Shown here piece after piece: positions 14,792 to 22,869 of a DNA stretch of 23,261 nucleotides. How positions within the stretch are numbered: the stretch's first letter is position 1; each line of letters starts with the position of its first letter. Where the stretch lies: assembly GCA_002309175.1 (NCBI GenBank), contig DBWX01000009.1, positions 61,756 through 85,016 of the forward strand, given 5' to 3'. Under the pieces are notes generated by a model. The model was not told the origin of the DNA and ran no database searches. It worked only from the letters and a program-made list of their open reading frames with translations. The position numbers and the translations under genes are program-made. Origin of the DNA: Ruminococcaceae bacterium UBA1227. GTDB lineage: Bacteria > Bacillota > Clostridia > Oscillospirales > Acutalibacteraceae.

Positions 14792-16063
14792 TTAGTTTTC
14801 CGTATTGTAGAGCGGGGCGATGTATTTCTTGTTGCCGCCGATGAATACTATTGCAGCCAGAAGGCTCAAAGCCATGAATCCGGTAATGATATATCTCACA
14901 TCCGGCACAAGTTCGGACAGAGCGCCCGAGATTGTCGTGCCGAGAAAGAATCCGCCCGTGAGAAGTATCTCAAAAGCACCGTTGAAACGGCCTTTGCGCT
15001 CATCAGGCACATAGGACTGCGTCGCCGAGACTCTTATGGTGTAGCTTGTGACACCCATAATACCTTCCACGACACACATCGCCATCATGACCGGAATGGG
15101 CGTGTAGAGATAGACTGCCGCCATTATGTTCAGGCAGATATAAACCGTAAACGCGATTTTATACCTGTGCTTTGCCGGTATCCTGAACTTGTAGTGCAGA
15201 ACGCCGCCCACTGCACGGGCGACTACACCGGAGCCGTAGACCAGCGAGAACAGATACTCACCGTTTTCAAAACTGTTCTTGAAAAACGGCAGGCCCATGG
15301 TCTCCTCCGCGCCTCCCGCCAGGGAAGAGAAGAAGAAATAAATCGCCACAAAAAGCAGGCCTTTTTCCGTCCTCAGGTAAGCAAAACCGTCCTTTATGTC
15401 GCGGAGCATGAGTTTCGCGCCTTTGAGCTCCTCCCCGCTCTCGAGCAGGTCAGCCTTCTGCTTCTCAACATAGTCTTCCTTTTGAGTTATGCGGGTCTCC
15501 ATCACCGCGGCAATGAAGAATGTAACCGCGTCAACGGCCAGCAGCGGGGCAATACCTATCTGCTTGTAAAAGAAGGTCGCGACGGGCACCATGAAGAAGG
15601 ACATGGTCTCAAAGACAGAGGCTATTGAGTAGGCCTTCTGATAGTTGCCCTCGGAGATAAGCAGCGGATAAAAACTCTCATATGCGACGAAGTAGACGCT
15701 CTCTATGGTTCCGAGAAATACACACGTCACGGCAAGTACCGGGAAACTGAACCAGCCATTGCCCAGCAGTATCGCGAAAAGCAGATAAAGTCCGGCGGAC
15801 AGGAAGTCGAGTGAATAGATTGTCTTAAGCCTTGAAAACCTGTCGAGTATGGCACCGGAGAATATCGGCATGATAAGCTGAGGCAGCATGAAACATGCGA
15901 TGTAGATTGAGTAGGCAAGTGTGCTTCCGGTATATTCAAGCACGAGGAGGCTCATCGCGAAGCCGGACATTGTATTGCCGAGCATCGAGACGAGAGAGCC
16001 AAGTGTTATTATTGTAAAATCCTTTGTCCAGAGCTTATTGCCCTGAACATCAGGGGTACCCAT
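14792..16063 (-). CDS. Major facilitator superfamily permease, substrate unknown
   Basis: 423 aa with about 12 hydrophobic segments and a charged central loop around 195-225. MFS motif A is seen as GAILDRFSRLKTI (70-82). A related Arg/Lys loop with GRFNGAFE lies in the C-terminal half. The overall look is that of MFS_3-type drug or metabolite exporters such as the EntS/macrolide-efflux group, but nothing identifies the cargo. Start: ATG at 16063 with GAGGTG upstream. It is probably the first gene of a two-gene unit with pepF. Export of amino acids or peptides released by PepF is only a guess from position. The 101-bp region to the divergent gene shows no convincing promoter for either side. 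Confidence 0.85.
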   Translation of the reverse strand: MGTPDVQGNKLWTKDFTIITLGSLVSMLGNTMSGFAMSLLVLEYTGSTLAYSIYIACFMLPQLIMPIFSGAILDRFSRLKTIYSLDFLSAGLYLLFAILLGNGWFSFPVLAVTCVFLGTIESVYFVAYESFYPLLISEGNYQKAYSIASVFETMSFFMVPVATFFYKQIGIAPLLAVDAVTFFIAAVMETRITQKEDYVEKQKADLLESGEELKGAKLMLRDIKDGFAYLRTEKGLLFVAIYFFFSSLAGGAEETMGLPFFKNSFENGEYLFSLVYGSGVVARAVGGVLHYKFRIPAKHRYKIAFTVYICLNIMAAVYLYTPIPVMMAMCVVEGIMGVTSYTIRVSATQSYVPDERKGRFNGAFEILLTGGFFLGTTISGALSELVPDVRYIITGFMALSLLAAIVFIGGNKKYIAPLYNTEN

Positions 16064-16164
16064 TGTTTTTCACCTCGGTTTAACAGTTTATCATATTTCC
16101 TTCTTTATTTAAAGTTACATATGTGTTAAAATAATCCAGTAAATTCCTTTGAGGAGGAACTCCA

Positions 16165-16674
16165 ATGGATGAAATAATGGCAAAAATCAAAAAGGCCGGA
16201 AAGATAGCAGTAATCGCTCTCATCATCGTCGCCATTCTGGCTGTCGGTGTCCTTGCATTGCTCATCTATGCTTTCTTCGGCGTACTCATGCCGTATTACA
16301 ATGTGCCTAACGAGAATAAATATGTCGCGGAATACGACCCCGCCACGGCAGTGGTGAGCCAGGCCACGTATGACGCGCTCACAAATTCCAAGAAAGCCAA
16401 GAAGTTCGAGCTCGGCGTCAACGAAGCCGGCCAGGTTGTTTTCAAACATCCCTACAAGGCCTTCGGCCGCGCAGCGAAAGAGTACAAACAGGTCTGGAAA
16501 TACGGTGACAAGAAACTCAAGATGAAGCACCTCTCCAGAACCTTCTATATGGAATATATGAACGACGATGTCATAGCAAAGATAATCGAAGCCAATCCCG
16601 ACCTCTCGGGTGACGCGAAAATCTATGACGAGATTCTCGAGATTTACTCGCACAGTTACAACAAACACAGATAA
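16165..16674 (+). CDS. Single-span membrane protein, unknown function
   Basis: 169 aa, the only plus-strand gene. GAGGAGG lies seven bases before the ATG. Residues 1-13 are short and basic, 14-42 form one strong membrane helix, and 43-169 are a soluble Lys/Tyr-rich domain without a motif I recognise. The basic N-terminus suggests that the soluble part faces outward. Divergent from the MFS gene and convergent with lysA, with which it shares a bidirectional terminator. It looks like an independent monocistronic gene. The minus-strand frame opposite is open for much of its length but has no ribosome binding site and a poor composition. Confidence 0.8.
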   Translation: MDEIMAKIKKAGKIAVIALIIVAILAVGVLALLIYAFFGVLMPYYNVPNENKYVAEYDPATAVVSQATYDALTNSKKAKKFELGVNEAGQVVFKHPYKAFGRAAKEYKQVWKYGDKKLKMKHLSRTFYMEYMNDDVIAKIIEANPDLSGDAKIYDEILEIYSHSYNKHR

Positions 16675-16678
16675 GAAA

Positions 16679-16707
16679 AAAGCCCCGGGCAGAAAGCCCG
16701 GGGCTTT
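16679..16707. terminator. Bidirectional intrinsic terminator between the 169-aa gene and lysA
   Basis: A perfect 12-bp stem AAAGCCCCGGGC/GCCCGGGGCTTT with loop AGAAA. It has A-rich sequence on the left and T-rich on the right, so it can work in both directions. It lies five bases after the plus-strand stop codon and four bases beyond the lysA stop codon. Confidence 0.95.
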
Positions 16708-16710
16708 AAT

Positions 16711-18009
16711 TTATACATCCAGCGAGGTCAGGGTCTCCGGTGTCTCGCGTTTTACGGCGACATAGGTGTCGCCGTCATTTATCATTACAACCGGCGGCTT
16801 GCACAGACGGTTGTAGTTTGATGCCATCGAGTAGTGGTATGCGCCGGTCGTCAGGCAGGCAAGAATATTGCCTCGCTTTGTCGACGACGGCAGCGCCACG
16901 CCTTCGGCGATGAGGTCGCCGCTCTCGCAGCAGCGGCCTGCGACCGTGCATTCCATATCGGTCGCGGCATTCATATTGTCAGCGGCGACGACGGTGTAAG
17001 GCGCGCCGTAGAGTGCGTGGCGGATATTGTCCGCCATGCTGCCGTCAACTGACACATAGTTCTTGTAGCCGGGGATTCTCTTGACCGTGCCGACGGTGTA
17101 GAGAGTCATGCCGGCATCAGCAACTATGCTGCGGCCGGGTTCAAAGCAGACCGTCGGCAGGGTTATACCGAGGCGACCTGCGGTCTCCTTCATATGAGCG
17201 CCCACGGAGAGTATGTTGGCGCGAATGTCTATTTCCGGATCGGCGTCGGTGTAACGGACGCCGTAGCCTCCGCCGAGGTCCAGTATTGAAGCCTCGAATC
17301 CGAGTCTGTTCTTCATTTCGGCAATGAAACCGAGCATGACATCTGATGCGCGGATGTAAACATCGGAATCAAACACCTGTGAGCCCACATGGCAGTGGAA
17401 ACCGACAAGCTCAATTCCCGCAAGGCCCAGGGCATCGCGGGTTATTTCCTCCGCCTGGCCGGTCTCAATGGCGGAACCGAATTTCGAATCCACCATACCG
17501 GTATTTATTGCGGCATAGGTATGCGGGTCAATGCCCGGAGTGATTCTGAGCAGGACCTGCTGTTTTATGCCTCTCCTCTGCGCCTCGGCATCTATGGCCG
17601 TAAGCTCCTCAATATTGTCAACAACAAAGTATCCGACACCGACGTCCATCGCATATGCGATGTCGCTGTCGGTCTTGTTGTTTGAGTGGAAGTATGCATT
17701 GTGAAGGTCAAAGCCGGCCTTTACCGCTGTGAATATCTCGCCTGACGAGACGACATCGGTGCACATGCCCTCTTCCTGCATTATCTCGTAGATACGCTTG
17801 AAGGAGGCCGCCTTTGAGGCATAAAGCACCTTGCCGTTGCCGTCAAAGGCGTCAGCGACAGCGGTCAGGTAAGTCCTGCAGCGCTCACGGATCCGCGCCT
17901 CGTCCATAAGGTAGAGAGGCGTGCCGTACTGCGCGGCAAGTTCCACGGTATCAAGTCCCGCGAAAGCGAGATGTCCGTTTGGCAAAACGGAGAGGTTTTC
18001 ACAGATCAT
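16711..18009 (-). CDS. lysA: Diaminopimelate decarboxylase
   Basis: 432 aa. PLP enzyme of the alanine-racemase-fold decarboxylases that converts meso-diaminopimelate to L-lysine and CO2. Seen: the PLP lysine K66 in YASKAASF, FHCHVGSQ with H207, GGGYG (246-250) and EPGRS (290-294) for phosphate binding. The substrate-binding CESGD (361-365), completed across the dimer, and the C-terminal GAYHYSMASNYN (389-400) are also intact. Start: ATG at 18009 behind AAGGTGA, nine bases after the ddh stop. Last gene of the riboswitch-controlled lysine operon. Confidence 0.97.
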   Translation of the reverse strand: MICENLSVLPNGHLAFAGLDTVELAAQYGTPLYLMDEARIRERCRTYLTAVADAFDGNGKVLYASKAASFKRIYEIMQEEGMCTDVVSSGEIFTAVKAGFDLHNAYFHSNNKTDSDIAYAMDVGVGYFVVDNIEELTAIDAEAQRRGIKQQVLLRITPGIDPHTYAAINTGMVDSKFGSAIETGQAEEITRDALGLAGIELVGFHCHVGSQVFDSDVYIRASDVMLGFIAEMKNRLGFEASILDLGGGYGVRYTDADPEIDIRANILSVGAHMKETAGRLGITLPTVCFEPGRSIVADAGMTLYTVGTVKRIPGYKNYVSVDGSMADNIRHALYGAPYTVVAADNMNAATDMECTVAGRCCESGDLIAEGVALPSSTKRGNILACLTTGAYHYSMASNYNRLCKPPVVMINDGDTYVAVKRETPETLTSLDV

Positions 18010-18018
18010 AAAATCACC

Positions 18019-18996
18019 TTAGAGCATGTGTGCGCGAAGCTCCTCACCTGAGAGCGGTGAGAGGTCCGCGGGAGCGATATCGAATACGGTAATACAGCCT
18101 GACTCGCCGCGGGCGTGCTTTTTGCAGACCGCACGGGCAAAGGCAGCGAGGGCGCTGCCGGTGAACTCGGGGTTGGAATCGAGTTTCAGACTGTACTCTA
18201 TTACGTGTGTATGTTCTTTGTTCAAGCCGGTCTTGCCCGTGCGGATTACGGATCCGCCGTGCGGCAGCTCGGCATGGTTCGCCTTCATCTCCTCCGCCGT
18301 GATGAACGTTACCGTTGTATCGTAATCGGCGAAGTAGTTCGGCATTGTCTTGATTTCATTTTCTATGCGGGCGAGGTCTGCCCCCTCCTCCGCTACAACG
18401 TAGCACTCGCGAAGGTGCTTTTCCCTGGTCGTCAGGGTCGGGTTTGTGCCTGCGCGGACCGCATCGAGGGCGGACTGCACCGGTACGGTGTACTGACGTG
18501 CGTCTGAGACGCCCTCTATGCGCCTTATGGCGTCTGAATGGCCCTGGCTTACGCCGCGGCCCCAGAACGTGTAATCGGCGCCCTCAGGCAAAATGGCGCT
18601 TGCATAGAGTCTGTTGAGTGAGAACATGCCGGGATCCCAGCCTGCGGAGATGAGAGCTAGGTGTCCTGTCTCCTTCGCGGCGGTATTTACCGCAGCGAAA
18701 TGCTCGGGAATTTTCGCGTGTGTGTCAAAACTGTCAACGACATTGAAGTTTCTCGCAAGAACAGGTGTCATCTCGGGAAGGTCCGTAGCGGAGCCGCCGC
18801 AGATGACAAGCACATCTATCTGATCTTTAAATGCGAGTATATTCTCCGCCATATAGACAGGCACGCCCGTGGCTGTCTTAACCGTTGCGGGATCACGGCG
18901 TGTGAACACACCGATAAGTTCAATATCATCGTTCTGCTGTACGGCACTTTCAATACCGCGACCTAAGTTGCCGTAACCGTAAATTGCTATTTTCAT
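18019..18996 (-). CDS. ddh: meso-Diaminopimelate dehydrogenase
   Basis: 325 aa. Catalyses NADPH-dependent reductive amination of tetrahydrodipicolinate to meso-diaminopimelate in one step, bypassing the succinylase or acetylase branches. Seen: N-terminal dinucleotide fold IAIYGYGNLG (3-12), CGGSATD (66-72), DSFDTH (88-93), SAGWDPG (117-123) and FWGRGVSQGHSDA (144-156), all hallmarks of Ddh. Start: ATG at 18996 behind AGGTGA. An in-frame GTG three codons earlier sits inside that ribosome binding site and is rejected. No dapD, dapE, dapF or aminotransferase gene is present here, consistent with the dehydrogenase variant. Confidence 0.95.
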   Translation of the reverse strand: MKIAIYGYGNLGRGIESAVQQNDDIELIGVFTRRDPATVKTATGVPVYMAENILAFKDQIDVLVICGGSATDLPEMTPVLARNFNVVDSFDTHAKIPEHFAAVNTAAKETGHLALISAGWDPGMFSLNRLYASAILPEGADYTFWGRGVSQGHSDAIRRIEGVSDARQYTVPVQSALDAVRAGTNPTLTTREKHLRECYVVAEEGADLARIENEIKTMPNYFADYDTTVTFITAEEMKANHAELPHGGSVIRTGKTGLNKEHTHVIEYSLKLDSNPEFTGSALAAFARAVCKKHARGESGCITVFDIAPADLSPLSGEELRAHML

Positions 18997-19005
18997 GGGG
19001 ATCAC

Positions 19006-19749
19006 CTAAAACTTAATCATATCGTTCATTGTATAAAGACCGGGGCCCTTCGTAAGAAGGAACTCGGCGGCACAGATTGCGCCTTCAGCGAAGAGCGCCC
19101 TGCTGTGTGCCTCGTGCTTTAAAGTAATCGTCTGGTTCTGTGTGCCGACGAGCACCTCGTGAATACCGACGATATTGCCCATACGGACTGACTGAATGCC
19201 TATCTCCTTCTCGCCGCGCTTGCCGTTGCCGCTTCTGCCGCAGCGGATTTCAGCGTCAGGTCTGACTGTCTTTATTGTCTCGGCAATGGCGAGGGCCGTG
19301 CCCGAAGGCGCGTCGAGCTTTCTGTCGTGATGGGTCTCAACTATTTCTATCTCCGCCTCAGGCATAATCTCAGCCGTCTTGCGGGCAAGTTCGCATAAAA
19401 GTGCAACGCCTACGGAGTAGTTTGCCGCATAGAATACGGGAACTGATCTTGCGGCATTTGCAATCATGCCCTTCTCCTCCTCGGTCTGGCCCGTTGTGGC
19501 CACAACGAGAGGAAGCTTGTTCAAAACCGCGAATTCGCAGAGCGCCGCGGTCATTGAGTGATGCGAAAAGTCGACGATTACGTCAACGTCCTTTTCCGCA
19601 TCGGAAAAAGTCGCGGCGCAGGGCACGTCGGCGCCCGTCGAAAACGGATCAACACCCGCGACCACTTCCGCGTCGCGGTATCCGGTTTTCGCGAGGGCGA
19701 CGACCTCCGCGCCCATATGGCCGCAAAGGCCTGAAAGTAAAATCTTCAT
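19006..19749 (-). CDS. dapB: 4-Hydroxy-tetrahydrodipicolinate reductase
   Basis: 247 aa. NAD(P)H reductase acting on the DapA product. Seen: GLCGHMG (7-13) in the nucleotide-binding fold, ATTG (84-87), AANYSVG (108-114), and the catalytic segment ETHHDRKLDAPSGTA (138-152) with H140/H141, K144 and the SGT substrate loop. Start: ATG at 19749 behind GAGGTGG, nine bases after the dapA stop. Its TAG stop lies within the ddh ribosome binding site region, suggesting tight coupling. Confidence 0.96.
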   Translation of the reverse strand: MKILLSGLCGHMGAEVVALAKTGYRDAEVVAGVDPFSTGADVPCAATFSDAEKDVDVIVDFSHHSMTAALCEFAVLNKLPLVVATTGQTEEEKGMIANAARSVPVFYAANYSVGVALLCELARKTAEIMPEAEIEIVETHHDRKLDAPSGTALAIAETIKTVRPDAEIRCGRSGNGKRGEKEIGIQSVRMGNIVGIHEVLVGTQNQTITLKHEAHSRALFAEGAICAAEFLLTKGPGLYTMNDMIKF

Positions 19750-19758
19750 ATTACCACC

Positions 19759-20646
19759 TCAGATAAGGTTCTGTTCCTTCATGAGCGCGAGGAGCTTCTC
19801 CTCGTTCTCCTTTGCCATCGGTGTAAGCGGCAGACGGAGATAGTTTCCGCCGAATCCCATTGCCGCACATGCGGCTTTGACGGGTATCGGATTGACCTCA
19901 CAGAAGAGAGCGTCAATGAGAGGAAGAAGGTCGAGCTGAAGCTTTCTGGACTTCGCTACATCGCCTCTGAAGAATGCATTGCACATCTCAACCGTCTCTG
20001 CAGGCATAATGTTTGAAAGGACGGAGATTACGCCCTTGCCGCCGAGTGAGAGAATGGGTACTATCTGGTCGTCGTTGCCGGAATAGATATCTATCTTATC
20101 ACCCACAGCGTGAGCGAGTTCAGCGACCTGAGAAATGCTGCCGCAGGCCTCCTTTACCGCTACGATATTGGGATGATCGGCAAGTCTTGCAACCGTTGCC
20201 GGCAGAAGATTACAGCCCGTCCTTGACGGAACGTTGTAAAGTATGCACGGCTTGGTGGATTTATCGGCGATAAGCTTGAAGGACTGATAAAGTCCCTCCT
20301 GTGTCGCCTTATTGTAATAAGGTGTTACAAGAAGCATTGCGTCCGCGCCTATCTCGCAGGCATATTCTGTCAGCGAAATGGCATAGGCCGTATCGTTTGA
20401 GCCCGTTCCCGCTATAACCGGAACGCGTCCCGCAACGCGGTCAACGGTGAACTTCATTGCAGCCTTGTGTTCTGCGTCATCAAGTGTCGAACCCTCGCCT
20501 GTCGTGCCGACTGAAACGATGGCGTTTACGCCCTGTTCAATCTGCCAGTCGATGATTCTTCCGAAAGCCTCATAGTCGATCGAGCCGTCTTCAAGCATCG
20601 GAGTTATGAGAGCGGTTGCTACGCCCTCAAAGATGGTGTTTTTCAT
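19759..20646 (-). CDS. dapA: 4-Hydroxy-tetrahydrodipicolinate synthase
   Basis: 295 aa from ATG at 20646, behind GGGAGG. First committed step of lysine synthesis: condenses pyruvate with aspartate semialdehyde. TIM-barrel class I aldolase with VGTTGEGSTL (46-55), TPYYNKATQ (108-116), YNVPSRTG (137-144; catalytic Tyr137 and substrate-binding Arg142) and the Schiff-base lysine K165 in VAVKEACG. A longer in-frame extension upstream runs through the riboswitch and terminator and is not coding. First gene of the lysine operon. Confidence 0.97.
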   Translation of the reverse strand: MKNTIFEGVATALITPMLEDGSIDYEAFGRIIDWQIEQGVNAIVSVGTTGEGSTLDDAEHKAAMKFTVDRVAGRVPVIAGTGSNDTAYAISLTEYACEIGADAMLLVTPYYNKATQEGLYQSFKLIADKSTKPCILYNVPSRTGCNLLPATVARLADHPNIVAVKEACGSISQVAELAHAVGDKIDIYSGNDDQIVPILSLGGKGVISVLSNIMPAETVEMCNAFFRGDVAKSRKLQLDLLPLIDALFCEVNPIPVKAACAAMGFGGNYLRLPLTPMAKENEEKLLALMKEQNLI

Positions 20647-20671
20647 GGTATGTGCCTCCCGTGAAAATAAT

Positions 20672-20885
20672 AAAAAAGACAGCACAATGCGGCTGTCCTG
20701 AATAAAATACAAATTAAGTATTATCCGGATAGCTCTCCGCATTGCTGCGACAACACCGCGGGTATTTCCCACGCTGCCAGCTAAGCACGCGCCACTGTGC
20801 TCACTTCGGCACCATCGCCTTTCCCGTGCGGCTTCGCCAGCCGTTTTGCCACGGTACTTTTCTTTGGTGCGCCTCTATCTACGTG
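20672..20885 (-). promoter_or_regulatory. Lysine riboswitch (L-box) with terminator, upstream of dapA
   Basis: The minus-strand leader shows the lysine aptamer signatures in order: AGATAGAGGCGC (20880-20869), an AAAAGTACCG segment, GGCGATGGTGCCGAAGTGAG around 20803-20818, and GGAGAGCTATCCGGAT (20738-20723), whose CTATC pairs with GATAG of the 5' motif to close P1. It ends in a terminator, GACAGC/GCTGTC (20678-20683 with 20692-20697), followed by six T residues. Known logic: lysine binding favours the terminator and shuts off the operon. The genes behind it are the four enzymes of lysine synthesis, fully consistent. Confidence 0.96.
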
Positions 20886-20889
20886 CGAT

Positions 20890-20918
20890 ATATTAACACA
20901 TTAAAGTGCCGATGTCAA
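20890..20918 (-). promoter_or_regulatory. Promoter of the lysine operon, -35 box inside the ptsI terminator stem
   Basis: TTGACA (20918-20913) and TAATAT (20895-20890) are separated by 17 bp on the minus strand. Transcription would start near 20883, at the base of the lysine aptamer. The -35 hexamer spans the loop and one arm of the hairpin that closes the PTS operon. Confidence 0.85.
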
Positions 20919-20935
20919 CAAGGACATCGGCACTT
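20901..20935 (-). terminator. Hairpin terminator after ptsI
   Basis: A perfect 13-bp stem AAGTGCCGATGTC/GACATCGGCACTT (20904-20916 with 20923-20935), with a 6-base loop, begins 14 bases after the ptsI stop. The T tract is short (TTTAAT), so termination may be incomplete. In that case read-through would still meet the lysine riboswitch. Confidence 0.75.
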
Positions 20936-20949
20936 CATAAATTTAAGCC

Positions 20950-22563
20950 TTATTCACATTCGCAGATGGCTCTTCTGGTCGCGAGAATTGATGACGGTGT
21001 AACCGAGAACTCATCAAGTCCCCACTCCACGAGCTTCGGAATAAGGTTCTCATCGGCCGCGGCCTCGCCGCACATGCCGACCATTATTCCGGCTGCTTTT
21101 GCATTTTTGATTGTCATCTCGATGGCACGCAGCACTGCCGGCTGGAAGGTGTCATACAGGTGGCTGACATTTGCATTGCCCCTGTCGACGGCCATTGTGT
21201 AACCGGTCAGGTCGTTTGTACCGATTGAGAAGAACTCAACCTCTTTTGCGAGAAGGTCTGAGATGATTGCCGCCGAAGGTGTCTCTATCATGACACCGAG
21301 AGGCGCTCTCTTGTACGGAGTACCCTCCGCCTCAAGCTCTGCAACACATTCTTCTATAAGATCCTTCACACCTTTTACCTCGTCAAGCGAGGTGACAAGA
21401 GGAATCATGATCTTTACATCACCGTAGTATGCGGCACGAAGCAAAGCACGGAGCTGTTTCTTGTAGAGGTCCTTGTTCTTCAGGCAGTATCTGACAGCCC
21501 TGAAACCGAGGAAGGGATTATCCTCGCGGTCAATCTTCAGATAATCAATCGCCTTGTCTCCGCCTATGTCGAGCGTGCGGATGATAACCTCTTTGCCGTC
21601 CATCGCCTTCGCGACGGTCGAGTAGGCCTCGAACTGCTCCTCTTCGGTCGGCTCGCGGTCACGGTCCATGAACAAAAACTCCGTCCTGAAGAGACCTATG
21701 CCCTCGCCGCCGTTTTGGATTACGTTCTGCGCGTCCTCGGCCTTGCCGATATTGCCGTAAACCTTCTTTACGACACCGCTCTTTGTGACGGAAGGCTTGC
21801 CGAAGTAGACCTTGAGGCCCTCTTTGTCCTCAAGATAGGCCTTCTGCTTTTCAGCAAACTCCGCGACCTCTTCTTTTGTGGGCGATGTATAAACCTTGCC
21901 CTTGAAGCCGTCAACTATAAGTGAGTCACCGTCAGATATGGCAGATGTTGCGTTTAAAACCGAGAGCGCGGCGGGAATGCCCATGGCACGCGCGAGTATC
22001 GCGCTGTGGCTTGTGACGCCGCCCACCTCAGTGACGATTGCAGCAACATTTTCCTTGTTTATCTGGCTCGTCATTGACGGTGTGAAATCCTTGGCGATGA
22101 GGATGGAATCCTTCGGCACCGCCGAGATGTCGATGTTGTTTAAACCGAGGAGCAGCCGCAGAAGACTGTCCTTGATATCCTTTATGTCAGAGGCTCTCTG
22201 ACGCATCATCTCATCGTCGACACCGGCAAACATCTCATAGAACATCGTGCAGACGGTGTCTGCCGATGCCTCGGCCGTCATGCCGGCGTCGATGTTATCA
22301 CTCATCTGCGACTGCATGAACGGGTCCTCGAGCATCGTGAGATGGCCTTCGAGGATGGCCGCCTCTTTTTCACCGGCGCTGGACTTCAGTTTCTCGACCA
22401 TCTCTTTGGTCTCGGTTGTGAAGTCCTCCATCGCCTTCTGAAGGCGGGCCTTCTCCTCTTCGGCCGAACTATACTTGACTGCCGAATAATCAAGGCTCAA
22501 ATCTTCTATGATTACGGCCTTACCTATGCCGTAGCCCTGTGAAGCACCTATGCCCTGTAACAT
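20950..22563 (-). CDS. ptsI: PTS enzyme I (phosphoenolpyruvate-protein phosphotransferase)
   Basis: 537 aa from ATG at 22563 (AAAGGAGG six bases upstream); an upstream in-frame extension overlaps ptsH and is not coding. Cytoplasmic enzyme that autophosphorylates from PEP and passes phosphate to HPr. Seen: the helical HPr-binding region (about 30-150), phospho-histidine H186 in TEVGGVTSHSAILA (178-191), RTLDIGGDK (329-337) of the PEP-binding barrel, MIETPSA (425-431), GTNDLTGY (448-455), and the catalytic Cys498 in GMCGEA. Complete. It is 16 bases from ptsH and in an operon with the fructose EIIC. Confidence 0.97.
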   Translation of the reverse strand: MLQGIGASQGYGIGKAVIIEDLSLDYSAVKYSSAEEEKARLQKAMEDFTTETKEMVEKLKSSAGEKEAAILEGHLTMLEDPFMQSQMSDNIDAGMTAEASADTVCTMFYEMFAGVDDEMMRQRASDIKDIKDSLLRLLLGLNNIDISAVPKDSILIAKDFTPSMTSQINKENVAAIVTEVGGVTSHSAILARAMGIPAALSVLNATSAISDGDSLIVDGFKGKVYTSPTKEEVAEFAEKQKAYLEDKEGLKVYFGKPSVTKSGVVKKVYGNIGKAEDAQNVIQNGGEGIGLFRTEFLFMDRDREPTEEEQFEAYSTVAKAMDGKEVIIRTLDIGGDKAIDYLKIDREDNPFLGFRAVRYCLKNKDLYKKQLRALLRAAYYGDVKIMIPLVTSLDEVKGVKDLIEECVAELEAEGTPYKRAPLGVMIETPSAAIISDLLAKEVEFFSIGTNDLTGYTMAVDRGNANVSHLYDTFQPAVLRAIEMTIKNAKAAGIMVGMCGEAAADENLIPKLVEWGLDEFSVTPSSILATRRAICECE

Positions 22564-22579
22564 AGTGTTCCTCCTTTGA

Positions 22580-22846
22580 TTATTCCTCGCCGAAGCCGTT
22601 TTCAATCATCTCGGCCGCTTCAGCAAGCATGGCCTCTTCGTCGTCACCGGAGCACTCAACGGTAATCTCAGCGCCGCACTTCATGCAGGCTGCCATAATG
22701 TTCATTATGCTCTTACCGTTGTTGTCTTTTCCGTTGAACTTGATGTTGATGTCTGATGAATACTTGGACATGGCCTTTACGAAATCCTGTGCGGGGCGCA
22801 TGTGAAAGCCCATCTTGTTTTTAAGTACGAAATCTTGTGAAACCAT
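22580..22846 (-). CDS. ptsH: HPr phosphocarrier protein
   Basis: 88 aa, canonical length. Phosphate relay between enzyme I and the EIIA domains. The active site is GFHMRPAQ with H15 and R17. Ser46 lies in GKSIMNIM, the site used by HPr kinase in Firmicutes for carbon catabolite control, so a regulatory role is likely. Start: ATG at 22846 with TAGGAGA eight bases upstream. It lies 23 bases after the EIIC gene. Confidence 0.97.
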   Translation of the reverse strand: MVSQDFVLKNKMGFHMRPAQDFVKAMSKYSSDINIKFNGKDNNGKSIMNIMAACMKCGAEITVECSGDDEEAMLAEAAEMIENGFGEE

Positions 22847-22869
22847 AAGTTTAATCTCCTAACAGGCCG

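Noticed and set aside
16064..16164. Divergent promoters in the MFS / 169-aa intergenic region
   Set aside because: Only weak AT-rich -10-like sequences were seen on either strand, without a convincing -35 at the right spacing.
16126..16668. 180-codon minus-strand frame opposite the 169-aa membrane protein
   Set aside because: No ribosome binding site, and the plus-strand frame has GAGGAGG, a signal-like helix and a terminator right after its stop.
20647..20772. N-terminal extension of DapA by 42 residues
   Set aside because: It would be translated from the terminator and aptamer of the lysine riboswitch; the ATG at 20646 has a good ribosome binding site and gives the normal DapA length.
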